Source: Paracoccaceae bacterium
GTDB lineage: Bacteria > Pseudomonadota > Alphaproteobacteria > Rhodobacterales > Rhodobacteraceae
Length of the DNA stretch: 42,032 bases
Assembly (NCBI GenBank): GCA_947461435.1
Contig: CANHLE010000021.1
Coordinates: forward strand, 1-42,032
Direction: 5' to 3'
This document shows, in pieces, positions 33,190 to 40,588 of the stretch; within the stretch, counting starts at the first letter, position 1, and each line of letters begins with the position of its first letter. A model generated the notes under the pieces. The model made no database searches and was not told where the DNA came from. It saw only the letters and a program-made list of their open reading frames with translations. The position numbers were made by a program, and so were the translations under genes.

Positions 33190-34328
33190 TCGAATTTTCT
33201 CTGCCCAACGGGCTATGGCTTGGCCGCGTTTGGCGTTCTGGCATTGGTCCCAGTATCGTCACGATCCGCGCGGGACATGTGTTTGACATTACCAGCAAAG
33301 CTGCTCCCACGATGCGCGATCTGTTAGAAAAGAGCGATATCGCCGGCTTTATTGCGGATGTTCCGGGCCAAGACCTCGGGGCGATTGCGGGCTTTCTGGC
33401 GGCTTCTATTGAACCCGCCGCAGAGGCAAACCACCTGCTTGCCCCCTGTGACCTTCAGGCGATCAAGGCCTGTGGTGTTACATTCGCGCGCTCGATGGTG
33501 GAACGGGTGATCGAAGAGCGCGCCGCTGGCAATCCTGCACTTGCCTCTGAAATCCGAGCCCGCGTCGCCGGGGTGATCGGCGACAGCCTGCGCGATCTGG
33601 TCCCCGGTTCGGCCAAGGCCGCCGAGGTCAAATCTCTGCTGCAAGCCGAGGGCCTGTGGAGCCAGTATCTTGAAGTTGGCATCGGCCCCGATGCCGAGGT
33701 ATTTACCAAAGCACAACCAATGGCGGCTGTAGGGTATGGCGCTGCCGTCGGGCTGCATCCGATCAGCAAATGGAACAACCCCGAACCCGAGGTGGTTTTG
33801 GTGGTCAATTCCACGGGTCGGATCGTTGGTGCCACTTTGGGAAATGACGTCAACTTGCGAGATATCGAGGGCCGCTCTGCACTTCTGTTGGGCAAAGCAA
33901 AAGACAACAATGCCGCTGCCTCGATCGGCCCGTTCATTCGGGTTTTTGACGATAGCTTCACTCTCGACACGGTGCGAGGGTTAGAGCTTTCGCTGACAGT
34001 GACCGGTGAGGACGGCTTTTCGTTGAACGGCCATTCGTCCATGCGTCAGATCAGCCGTGACCCTGCCGATCTGGTCGCGCAGACGCGAGGGCGGCATCAC
34101 CAATACCCCGATGGTTTTATGTTGTACTGTGGCACGATGTTCTCTCCGGTGCAGGATCGTGACGGCCCAGGGCAGGGCTTCACTCACCATCTGGGCGATG
34201 TTGTGACGATTTTTACGCCGGAACTGGGCACATTGACCAACACTGTGCGTCTGGCGACAGAGGCACCCGAATGGCAGTTCGGCACCGGGGCCTTGATGCG
34301 CAACCTTGCCGCTCGTGGTTTGCTGTAA
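33186..34328 (+). CDS. FAH-family 2-keto-3-deoxy-sugar-acid dehydratase, XylX-like
   Basis: A 380-residue protein of the fumarylacetoacetate hydrolase superfamily. It carries the features I associate with XylX-type dehydratases: TFARSMVERVIEERA, LWSQYLEVGIGPDAEVFTKAQPM, NNPEPEVVL with its metal-binding Glu, GNDVNLRDIEGRSALLLGKAKDNNA, and HHQYPDGFMLYCGTMF. XylX converts 2-keto-3-deoxy-pentonate to alpha-ketoglutarate semialdehyde. The resemblance is judged by eye, so a different C5 or C6 keto-deoxy acid is possible, and a diketo-acid hydrolase of the same superfamily is the main alternative. It is translationally coupled to the SDR. Confidence 0.86.
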   Translation: MIEFSLPNGLWLGRVWRSGIGPSIVTIRAGHVFDITSKAAPTMRDLLEKSDIAGFIADVPGQDLGAIAGFLAASIEPAAEANHLLAPCDLQAIKACGVTFARSMVERVIEERAAGNPALASEIRARVAGVIGDSLRDLVPGSAKAAEVKSLLQAEGLWSQYLEVGIGPDAEVFTKAQPMAAVGYGAAVGLHPISKWNNPEPEVVLVVNSTGRIVGATLGNDVNLRDIEGRSALLLGKAKDNNAAASIGPFIRVFDDSFTLDTVRGLELSLTVTGEDGFSLNGHSSMRQISRDPADLVAQTRGRHHQYPDGFMLYCGTMFSPVQDRDGPGQGFTHHLGDVVTIFTPELGTLTNTVRLATEAPEWQFGTGALMRNLAARGLL

Positions 34329-34355
34329 CCACCTAAACCGAATGGGATCGTGGCG

Positions 34356-34393
34356 AGCGCCCCGCGGGATTTCGCGGCGGGCGCTAGCGTTTT
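34356..34393 (+). terminator. Terminator after the FAH-family gene
   Basis: AGCGCCC pairs with GGGCGCT, inside which CGCG pairs with CGCG, followed by AGCGTTTT. It lies 28 bases after the stop and ends against the stop codon of the leftward gene fragment. Confidence 0.7.
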
Positions 34394-34565
34394 ACAGGCC
34401 GTTTGCTTTTGCAATAAAGTCCGACAGATGCGGCACATAATCTTCTGCAAGATTGCCGCCCGTCGCCATCGCCAAAGCGAGGGAATTCTTCACATCGCTG
34501 GCCATAGACGTCGCCGCCGTTGACGCATTTGCCATCGATTCCACATAGCGCATGTCTTTATAGGC
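34392..34565 (-). pseudogene. C-terminal fragment of a 3-hydroxyisobutyrate-dehydrogenase-like gene
   Basis: Read leftwards from 34565, 57 codons and a TAA encode AYKDMRYVESMANAS, then SDVKNSLALAMATGGNLAEDYVPHLSDFIAKANGL. This looks like the C-terminal helices of NAD(P)-dependent dehydrogenases of the 3-hydroxyisobutyrate/6-phosphogluconate type, including tartronate-semialdehyde reductases. The rest of the gene is absent: at about 34565 the sequence switches to transposase sequence on the other strand. No start codon or promoter remains. Confidence 0.72.
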
Positions 34566-35029
34566 GTTTGGATGAGGTTTTCGTGAAGATCAACGGCATC
34601 ACGCACTACCACTGGCGCGCCATCGATCACGAAGGGGAAGTGCTGGAGTCTTACGTCTCGAAGAAACGAGACCGTAAATCCGCGTTGAAACTCCTTAGGA
34701 AAACTATGAAACGGCATGGACGGCCGCATATCTTCGTCACGGACAAGCTCCGGTCCTTCGGCGCGTTGTTGAAAGATCTGGAGTTACCTGACGATCGCGA
34801 AACCGGTCGGTAGCTCAACAATCGTGCGTAAAATTCGCACCAGCCATTTCGGCGACGAGAAAGCGCCATGCTCCGCTTCCGCCGGATGCGATCGCTCCAG
34901 AAATTCGTCGCTGTCCATTCCTCAATCCACAATCTGTTCAACGCGGAGCGCGCCATCTCCGTCCGGGGCAATTTCAAGGCGACCCGCACCGCCACTCTCA
35001 CCGTGTGGCGTCAACTCTGCGCGGCATAA
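34565..35029 (+). pseudogene. Remnant of IS6-family transposase
   Basis: One frame from 34565 to TAA at 35027-35029 encodes the central and C-terminal part of an IS6/IS26-type DDE transposase: RLDEVFVKINGITHYHWRAIDHEGEVLESYVSKKRD, then PHIFVTDKLRSF, then NSHQPFRRREKAMLRFRRMRSLQKF. The N-terminal helix-turn-helix is lost, and TAG (34811-34813) and TAA (34829-34831) stand at conserved Trp and Glu positions. Catalytic Asp residues of LDEVFVK and VTDKLRS survive, but the protein cannot be made. No clean IS6 terminal repeat was found. Confidence 0.88.
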
Positions 35030-35043
35030 CGCAGAGTTGTTTT
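35012..35043 (+). terminator. Hairpin overlapping the IS6 transposase stop
   Basis: CAACTCTGCG and CGCAGAGTTG form a perfect 10-base-pair stem around CGGCATAA, which contains the stop codon, followed by TTTT. This is a good intrinsic terminator shape. Confidence 0.7.
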
Positions 35044-35424
35044 GGGCAAACAGAGACTGGTTCGCATTTGTCTGACAGCACCCGCGCTGGCTGTCTTTGA
35101 AAAGTTGTCATGATTTATCTTTGTTCGCTTGGCCAGATCCATAGTCCGCAGGCTACAGACCATTGGAAAACAGGCATATAAGGTGGGCTGACCTTGAGCC
35201 GGTTTGGCCGTCAGCACACTCATCTACATCAAAAATCTGACAGAATAAGTCGGGAATCTGGATTGGAGGTGTCCCAGCCTCGACTGAGTGATCTCGCAGC
35301 GAACCCAGCGGGCTGGGCATGGAGCGAGGGAAGGGAACCTATGACCCGCCCCTGCGTTTACAAAAGTGCAGCCCGCTCCACGGCGGGTTCAACGCGTAGA
35401 AGCTTCGGCGGAATAGGAAAACTC
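35040..35424. other. Structured non-coding region before the polyketide synthase gene
   Basis: No recognisable gene. CCCAGCC (35273-35279) can pair with GGCTGGG (35311-35317), and CCCGC and GCGGG form a small hairpin near 35370-35390. GAGGGAAGGGAACC precedes an in-frame ATG at 35341 that would extend the polyketide synthase by 28 residues lacking family similarity. The stretch may be leftover mobile-element or structured RNA sequence joined here by the IS6 event. Confidence 0.35.
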
Positions 35425-36477
35425 GTGTCGCACCAGGTCAAATTGTTATCGGTCAGTTCGGCAGTCCCTCCCAACATGATCAACCAGCGGGATGCAGCGA
35501 AAGTGGCGCACGATGCCTTTTCGGCGCGGTTTGACGACTTTGACCGTTTGGTGAAGGTGTTTGAAAGCTCAGGGATCCTTCGGCGCTATCTGGTGCAACC
35601 GCTGGATTGGTACTTGCAGCCCCTTGGCTGGTCCGAACGCAACGCGGCCTATCTGGCTGGGGCCTGCAATCTGTTCATTGCCGCCGCCGAAAAGGCGCTG
35701 TCGGCGGCCGGTTTGTCGGGCGACGATGTGGACACCGTTGTAACGGTATCTTCCACTGGCCTTGCAACCCCCGGTATTGATGCGCGCGCTGCGGAAGCCC
35801 TCGGCTTTCGCAGCGATGTCGAGCGGGTTCCGGTCTTTGGGCTGGGTTGCGCGGGCGGGGTGACGGGCTTGGGTCTGGGTGCAAGGTTGGCGCAATCGCG
35901 GCAGGGCAGTGTCGTGCTGGTCGTGGCGGTGGAGTTGTGCTCGGTTGCCTTCCGGATGGACAAGCTGACCAAAGAAAACATCGTGGCCACCGCACTTTTC
36001 GGCGATGGGGCCGCGGCCTGCGTATTGCGCGCTGGCGAGGGCGGCTTGGCCTGTGTCGAGATGTCGGGCCAGCACACCTGGCCGGGGACGCTGGACATCA
36101 TGGGCTGGAGCGTCGATGACACCGGACTTGGCGTGATCTTTGACCGCGCAATCCCGCCCTTTGCTGAGGCGAACATCGCCCCTGCAATTTCCGGCATTTT
36201 GGCGCGGGGCGGGCTGGCATTCGGGGATATCGACCGCTTTGCCTGTCACACCGGCGGTGCCAAAGTAATTACCGCTTTGGAACGGGCGTTGGTGCTGGAG
36301 CAGGGCGCGCTGGACCATGAGCGTTCGGTTCTGGCAGATTATGGCAACATGTCCGCGCCGACCGCGCTGTTTATTCTGGAACGGCTGATGCAGGCCGGGC
36401 TGCCGCCGCGCACCTTGTTGACCGCGATGGGGCCGGGGTTCACGGCAAGCTGTGTGTCATTGCAGGCCGCCGCATGA
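35425..36477 (+). CDS. Type III polyketide synthase (chalcone/stilbene-synthase-like)
   Basis: A 350-residue thiolase-fold synthase. The catalytic triad is present: Cys142 in VFGLGCAGG, His275 in FACHTGG and Asn308 in YGNMSAPT. Bacterial relatives extend fatty-acyl starters with malonyl-CoA to alkylresorcinols or alkylpyrones. Start choice: GTG at 35425 after AGGAAA yields the family N-terminus (VKLLSVSSAVPPNMI) and length, while ATG at 35341 has a stronger ribosome site but adds unrelated residues. The stop overlaps the methyltransferase start. The product is probably a membrane-associated phenolic lipid or pyrone (inference from the operon). Confidence 0.92.
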   Translation: MSHQVKLLSVSSAVPPNMINQRDAAKVAHDAFSARFDDFDRLVKVFESSGILRRYLVQPLDWYLQPLGWSERNAAYLAGACNLFIAAAEKALSAAGLSGDDVDTVVTVSSTGLATPGIDARAAEALGFRSDVERVPVFGLGCAGGVTGLGLGARLAQSRQGSVVLVVAVELCSVAFRMDKLTKENIVATALFGDGAAACVLRAGEGGLACVEMSGQHTWPGTLDIMGWSVDDTGLGVIFDRAIPPFAEANIAPAISGILARGGLAFGDIDRFACHTGGAKVITALERALVLEQGALDHERSVLADYGNMSAPTALFILERLMQAGLPPRTLLTAMGPGFTASCVSLQAAA

Positions 36478-36977
36478 TCGCTGGCCTTCTGTTGGCATTG
36501 GTCACCCTTGGACGTTTGGGCGAATTATGGCTGGCCCGGCGCAATACCGCGGCTTTGCTGGCGCGCGGTGCAATCGAGATTGCGCCGGGGCATTACTCTT
36601 TGATCGTGGCGTTGCACACGGGCTGGCTGGTGGCTCTCTGGGTGTACGGGGCGGGGCAGCCGGTGAATCCCTTCTGGCTGGCGGTGTTTTTGGGCCTGCA
36701 AGTGGCGCGGGTCTGGGTTTTGACCACACTGGGCACGCGGTGGACCACGCGTATCATCGTCATCCCCGGTGAGCATCTGGTGGCGAAGGGGCCATACCGC
36801 TTCGTGAACCATCCCAATTATCTGGTGGTGATTGGCGAGATCGCGGTGTTGCCACTGTGTCTGGGCCTGCCTTGGGTCGCTGTTGTGTTCAGTGCGCTGA
36901 ACGCAGCCGTCTTGACCGTCCGCATTCAGGCAGAGAATGACGGTTTGAAACAGGCGCACCGCGATGCAACCGCCTGA
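36474..36977 (+). CDS. Isoprenylcysteine-carboxyl-methyltransferase-family membrane methyltransferase
   Basis: A 167-residue integral membrane protein with about four hydrophobic segments. The ICMT/phospholipid methyltransferase signature is GPYRFVNHPNYLVVIGE, with a late acidic/basic stretch RIQAENDGL that helps bind SAM. In type III polyketide operons such enzymes O-methylate alkylresorcinols, so the likely product is a methyl ether of the neighbouring synthase's product. ATGA overlap with the synthase and a 14-base overlap with the exporter gene make a tight three-gene operon. Confidence 0.9.
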   Translation: MIAGLLLALVTLGRLGELWLARRNTAALLARGAIEIAPGHYSLIVALHTGWLVALWVYGAGQPVNPFWLAVFLGLQVARVWVLTTLGTRWTTRIIVIPGEHLVAKGPYRFVNHPNYLVVIGEIAVLPLCLGLPWVAVVFSALNAAVLTVRIQAENDGLKQAHRDATA

Positions 36978-38511
36978 CGTCGCAATGGTCAGGCCCGCTG
37001 TATGGCTGGGGTTCGTGGCCATGTGTGTTGGCATGTTCATGGCCATTCTGGATGTGCAGATCGTGGCCACCTCGCTGCCGAACATCCAGTCGGCGCTCAA
37101 AATCGCGCCGGATCAGATGAGTTGGGTGCAGACCGCTTATCTGATCGCCGAGGTGATCGCCATTCCGCTGACAGGCATGTTGATGCGGATGCTGACGATG
37201 CGCTGGCTATTCGTTGGGGCAGTTTCGCTGTTCACATTGGCCTCCATCGGCTGTGCGGCGTCGGGCAGTTTTGCGGCGCTTGTGGGCTGGCGGGTGCTGC
37301 AAGGTCTGGCGGGTGGCACGTTGATCCCGGCGGTGTTCGCAGCGGTATTCCTGTTGTTTCCGCAGCGCCGTCAAGGGATTGCTACGACAGTCGCCGGGGT
37401 TTTGGCCGTGCTTGCCCCGACCGTCGGCCCGATCATCGGGGGCTGGATCACCGAGACCTATTCCTGGCACTGGCTGTTCCTGATCAACGTGGCCCCCGGA
37501 GTTACCGCCGTTGCCGTTGCAGCGGCGGTCTTGCCGCGCGAGACGGCGCGGCCGTCTTTGATCCGGTCGGTTGACTGGCTCTCACTGGCCATGCTTGCCC
37601 TTGCCCTGGCCGCGCTGGAGATCGGATTGAAGGAAGGTCCGCAACGTGGCTGGCTTTCTGGACTGGTGTTGGGGCTGCTGACGCTTGCGGGGATCAGCGG
37701 TGTAGGCTTCGTCCGCCGCAGTCTTTCGGCGCAACTGCCTGTGGTGGACCTAAGCAACTTTGCAAATCGCAGCTTTGCTGTCGGGTGCATGCTGAGCTTT
37801 GTTTTGGGTATCGGCCTATTCGGATCGGTTTATCTGATGCCGGTCTTTCTGGCCTTCGTGCGCGGTCACGGCGCGTTCCAAATCGGAACGATCATGCTGG
37901 CGACGGGGGGGGCGCAACTGCTGATGGCCCCGGTCGCGGTGGCGCTGGAACAACGGGCCGATGCCCGATTGCTGACAGCGCTCGGGTTTGGTCTGTTTGC
38001 GCTGGGGTTGGGGATGAGCGGGTTTGCAACACCGCAGACCGATGCAGATGGCATGTTCTGGCCCCAGGTCGTGCGCGGTCTTGCGATCATGTTCTGCCTG
38101 TTGCCACCGACGCGGCTAGCGCTTGGGCAACTGTCGCCTGACCGTGTGCCTGATGCCAGTGGACTGTTCAACCTGATGCGCAATCTGGGTGGGGCCATTG
38201 GTCTGGCGCTGATTGATACGGTGATCTATTCGCGCGCGCCAGTGCATGGTCGGGACTTGATGGCGCAGTTGCAGGCGGGGGATGCGACTGCGGCCGCGTT
38301 TTTGGGCATACCTGCCCAGATGTTTGCAACACTGCCGCCTGGGCCGCTGGACAGAGCTACCCAAGGTCTTCTTGCGCCCCTTTTGGAAAAGGCCGCCCTG
38401 ACTGCAGCAATCAATGAAGCCTGGCTGATGATCGCCATCCTAACCGTGGGGGCGCTTCTTTGCGTGCCATTTGCGCGAAATGGCCCGATTACATCTGCAA
38501 AGTCCTTGTAA
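36964..38511 (+). CDS. DHA2-family MFS drug/metabolite exporter (EmrB/QacA-like)
   Basis: A 515-residue transporter with fourteen predicted helices. The N-terminal motif D1 reads LDVQIVATSLPNIQ, motif C is visible in VLAPTVGPIIGGWI and ITETYSWHWLFLINVAPG is the usual segment after helix 5. These proton-driven pumps export hydrophobic compounds. Its start lies within the methyltransferase gene (36964), so it is translationally coupled. Export or membrane placement of the polyketide-derived lipid is a reasonable role, although broad drug efflux cannot be excluded. Confidence 0.92.
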   Translation: MQPPDVAMVRPAVWLGFVAMCVGMFMAILDVQIVATSLPNIQSALKIAPDQMSWVQTAYLIAEVIAIPLTGMLMRMLTMRWLFVGAVSLFTLASIGCAASGSFAALVGWRVLQGLAGGTLIPAVFAAVFLLFPQRRQGIATTVAGVLAVLAPTVGPIIGGWITETYSWHWLFLINVAPGVTAVAVAAAVLPRETARPSLIRSVDWLSLAMLALALAALEIGLKEGPQRGWLSGLVLGLLTLAGISGVGFVRRSLSAQLPVVDLSNFANRSFAVGCMLSFVLGIGLFGSVYLMPVFLAFVRGHGAFQIGTIMLATGGAQLLMAPVAVALEQRADARLLTALGFGLFALGLGMSGFATPQTDADGMFWPQVVRGLAIMFCLLPPTRLALGQLSPDRVPDASGLFNLMRNLGGAIGLALIDTVIYSRAPVHGRDLMAQLQAGDATAAAFLGIPAQMFATLPPGPLDRATQGLLAPLLEKAALTAAINEAWLMIAILTVGALLCVPFARNGPITSAKSL

Positions 38512-38532
38512 CTTTCCGGATATACTCCAAAT

Positions 38533-38550
38533 ACCATCTACACAGATGGT
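38533..38550. promoter_or_regulatory. Predicted autoregulatory operator of the CopG-like gene
   Basis: ACCATCT (38533-38539) and AGATGGT (38544-38550) form a perfect inverted repeat spaced by ACAC, directly before the ribosome site GGAGGAAGA. TATACT at 38521-38526 is a possible -10, but no -35 at good spacing was seen. Ribbon-helix-helix proteins commonly bind such short repeats in their own promoters. Confidence 0.55.
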
Positions 38551-38563
38551 GTATGGAGGAAGA

Positions 38564-38983
38564 ATGCCGAAACCAACCCTTGTCTCAGCGCCCAAGCCCC
38601 CCGAGTCTGAAAAGCTGACCATCAATCTTGGCTTCGTCGATTTGGGCCAGATCGAACTTTTGGTGCAGGAAGGATTCTATTCCAACCGCAGCGACTTTAT
38701 CCGCACCGCCATTCGCAACCAGATCGAGCGGCACGCCGAAACTGTGCGTCAGGTCGTGACCCGCAAAAGTGTGGATCTTGGCCTGCGTCACATCTCGTCA
38801 GCGGACTTAATGGCGGCAAAGACGGCGGGCCAGATGCTGGATATCCGGGTTCTGGGCCTTGCCGTCATCGCGCCGGACGTAACCGCCGATCTGGCCCGCA
38901 CCACGATCGCCGCCCTGCATGTTCTGGGCGCATTGCAGGCCAGCGATGCGGTCAAGGCCGCGCTGGCCGACCGGATCACCTGA
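38564..38983 (+). CDS. CopG/ribbon-helix-helix-type regulator
   Basis: A 139-residue protein. Residues 18-60 form a ribbon-helix-helix domain (KLTINLGFVDLGQIELLVQEGFYSNRSDFIRTAIRNQIERH), which binds DNA as a dimer. The remaining 80 residues contain a small helical domain (ISSADLMAAKTAGQMLDIRVLGLAVIAPDVTADLARTTIAALHVLGALQ) of unknown function, perhaps for oligomerisation. ATG at 38564 follows GGAGGAAGA. No toxin gene follows; the next gene encodes a PHB-depolymerase-type esterase 24 bases away, so it more likely controls that operon than forms a toxin-antitoxin pair. Confidence 0.87.
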   Translation: MPKPTLVSAPKPPESEKLTINLGFVDLGQIELLVQEGFYSNRSDFIRTAIRNQIERHAETVRQVVTRKSVDLGLRHISSADLMAAKTAGQMLDIRVLGLAVIAPDVTADLARTTIAALHVLGALQASDAVKAALADRIT

Positions 38984-39007
38984 CCCATTCACCCAAGAAA
39001 GCCCCTT

Positions 39008-40192
39008 ATGACCCTCTCTTTCATGCAAGCCATGACCAAAGCCGCCGAACTGACCCGTTCTGGTAAGCTGCAAGAAGCAACTGTTCTGATACAGTCGCTG
39101 CTGCACCGTCCCAGCCTTGATACAAGCCTGCCCGCGGCCAACCCCAACCCGGTGGATGCGGTGATTGAAGGCGACTTCACCAGATTAGACCCAGCCCCCC
39201 CACACGCAAAAGCTGCGCCGCCAAAGGCAAAGCCTGGGGGCGGGAAACGGCGGGCCGCGACGTCCCCGTTGGCTGAAACGCTGCGCAAGATCACAGCCGG
39301 TGGAATGCCGATCCGGCGCCCGGTGTCGGGCCAAAGCGATCCGGTGCCCAAGGGCGCGCAGTACCTGTCACTGACCTATCGCTCGGCGCAGGGCAGTCGT
39401 GGTTATCGGCTTTACATCCCGGCCAAGCGGTCTGCCGCCCCGATGCCGCTGATCATCATGTTGCACGGCTGCACTCAGACGCCCGAGGATTTTGCGGTTG
39501 GCACCGGTATGAACGCTCTGGCCGAGGAGTTTGGCTGCCTGATCGCCTATCCGGCGCAGCCGTCGGGGGCCAATGCCCAGAAATGCTGGAACTGGTATCG
39601 CCCCGAAGATCAAATGCGCGATCGGGGCGAGCCTGCGTTGATTGCGGGTCTGACCCGCACGATCTTGAGTGACCACAACGCCGATCCTGCGCGCACCTAT
39701 ATTGCCGGTCTTTCGGCAGGCGGGGCCGCCGCCGTTGTGATGGCCATTGCCTATCCGGATATCTTCAGTGCAGTCGGCGTTCATTCGGGCCTGCCTGCGG
39801 GCAGCGCGCGGGACATCCCGTCGGCCTTTTCCGCGATGCACAGCGGTTCAAAGGGCAAACCGCACAAGACTTTCGTGCCAACGATCGTTTTTCACGGTCT
39901 GGCCGACAGCACGGTTCACCCCGACAACGGCACGGCCGTCATGTCACAGGCCCTAAATGCCATGCCGGGCCTGCACGTGATGACGCGGCAAGGCGTCGCG
40001 GAAGGCGGGCACCGGTATCGCGCCACGGCGCACCATACCGCCGACGGCCGGAGCCTTGCCGAACACTGGCAGATCGAGGGCGCCGGCCATGCCTGGGCCG
40101 GTGGCGATCCCGCTGGAAGTTACACCGATCCAAAGGGCCCTGACGCATCTCGCCAGATGATACGGTTCTTTCTTCAGCACAGGCACACATAA
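39008..40192 (+). CDS. PHB-depolymerase-family esterase
   Basis: A 394-residue alpha/beta hydrolase. A variable N-terminal region (1-115) precedes the catalytic domain, which starts RSAQGSRGYRLYIPA. The nucleophile is Ser236 in GLSAGG, the acid is probably the Asp of GLADSTVHPDN and the base the His of GAGHAWAGG. IMLHGCTQTPEDFAVGTGMN forms the oxyanion region. It resembles short-chain PHA depolymerases and feruloyl-esterase-like enzymes. No clear signal peptide is seen, so it may be intracellular or exported by another route. The CopG-like gene is directly upstream. Confidence 0.9.
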   Translation: MTLSFMQAMTKAAELTRSGKLQEATVLIQSLLHRPSLDTSLPAANPNPVDAVIEGDFTRLDPAPPHAKAAPPKAKPGGGKRRAATSPLAETLRKITAGGMPIRRPVSGQSDPVPKGAQYLSLTYRSAQGSRGYRLYIPAKRSAAPMPLIIMLHGCTQTPEDFAVGTGMNALAEEFGCLIAYPAQPSGANAQKCWNWYRPEDQMRDRGEPALIAGLTRTILSDHNADPARTYIAGLSAGGAAAVVMAIAYPDIFSAVGVHSGLPAGSARDIPSAFSAMHSGSKGKPHKTFVPTIVFHGLADSTVHPDNGTAVMSQALNAMPGLHVMTRQGVAEGGHRYRATAHHTADGRSLAEHWQIEGAGHAWAGGDPAGSYTDPKGPDASRQMIRFFLQHRHT

Positions 40193-40318
40193 ACGGCCAT
40201 CCGATCGGCACATTTTTTTTGTATCTGACCATCGCTGCAGCAAAATTGTCGGCCAGCAGGGAACATCCTGCGGGCCCGCACGTTGTATCCTTGCGCGTTG
40301 AAACAAGGAGCGGCCTTC

Positions 40319-40570
40319 ATGGGTATTATCTGGACCATCCTCATCGGTTTTGTGGCGGGCGTCATCGCCAAATTCCTCATGCCCGGTGACAATGAGCCGG
40401 CTGGCTTCATTCTGACAACAATCTTGGGCATCGTCGGCGCCTTCGTCGCCACCTACCTTGGCCAGGCATTAGGCTGGTATGGCCCGGGCCAGGGTGCCGG
40501 ACTGATCGGGGCCGCCGTCGGCGCCATCATCATTCTTGCGGTCTGGGGCATGATGCGTCGACGCGCCTGA
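40319..40570 (+). CDS. GlsB/YeaQ/YmgE-family stress-response membrane protein
   Basis: An 83-residue hydrophobic protein with three helices and the glycine-rich pattern GIIWTILIGFVAGVIAKFLMPGDNEPAGFILTTILGIVGAFVATYLG, characteristic of transglycosylase-associated small membrane proteins. ATG at 40319 follows AAGGAGCGG. These proteins are linked to general stress responses, but their activity is unknown. Two further small stress-type genes follow. Confidence 0.93.
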   Translation: MGIIWTILIGFVAGVIAKFLMPGDNEPAGFILTTILGIVGAFVATYLGQALGWYGPGQGAGLIGAAVGAIIILAVWGMMRRRA

Positions 40571-40588
40571 CTAAATTGGAGAAACATC

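Noticed and set aside
21444-35040. tRNA-Ser 3' end as an integration site (att) for the block to its right
   Set aside because: No direct repeat of the tRNA end and no integrase gene were found by eye in the window, so an att site is not supported.
36474-36977. The ICMT-type gene as a true prenylcysteine methyltransferase
   Set aside because: Bacteria lack the prenylated-protein substrates in this context, and the polyketide synthase operon gives a better explanation.
38564-40192. CopG-like gene as the antitoxin of a toxin-antitoxin pair
   Set aside because: The neighbouring gene is a large esterase, not a small ParE/RelE- or PIN-type toxin.
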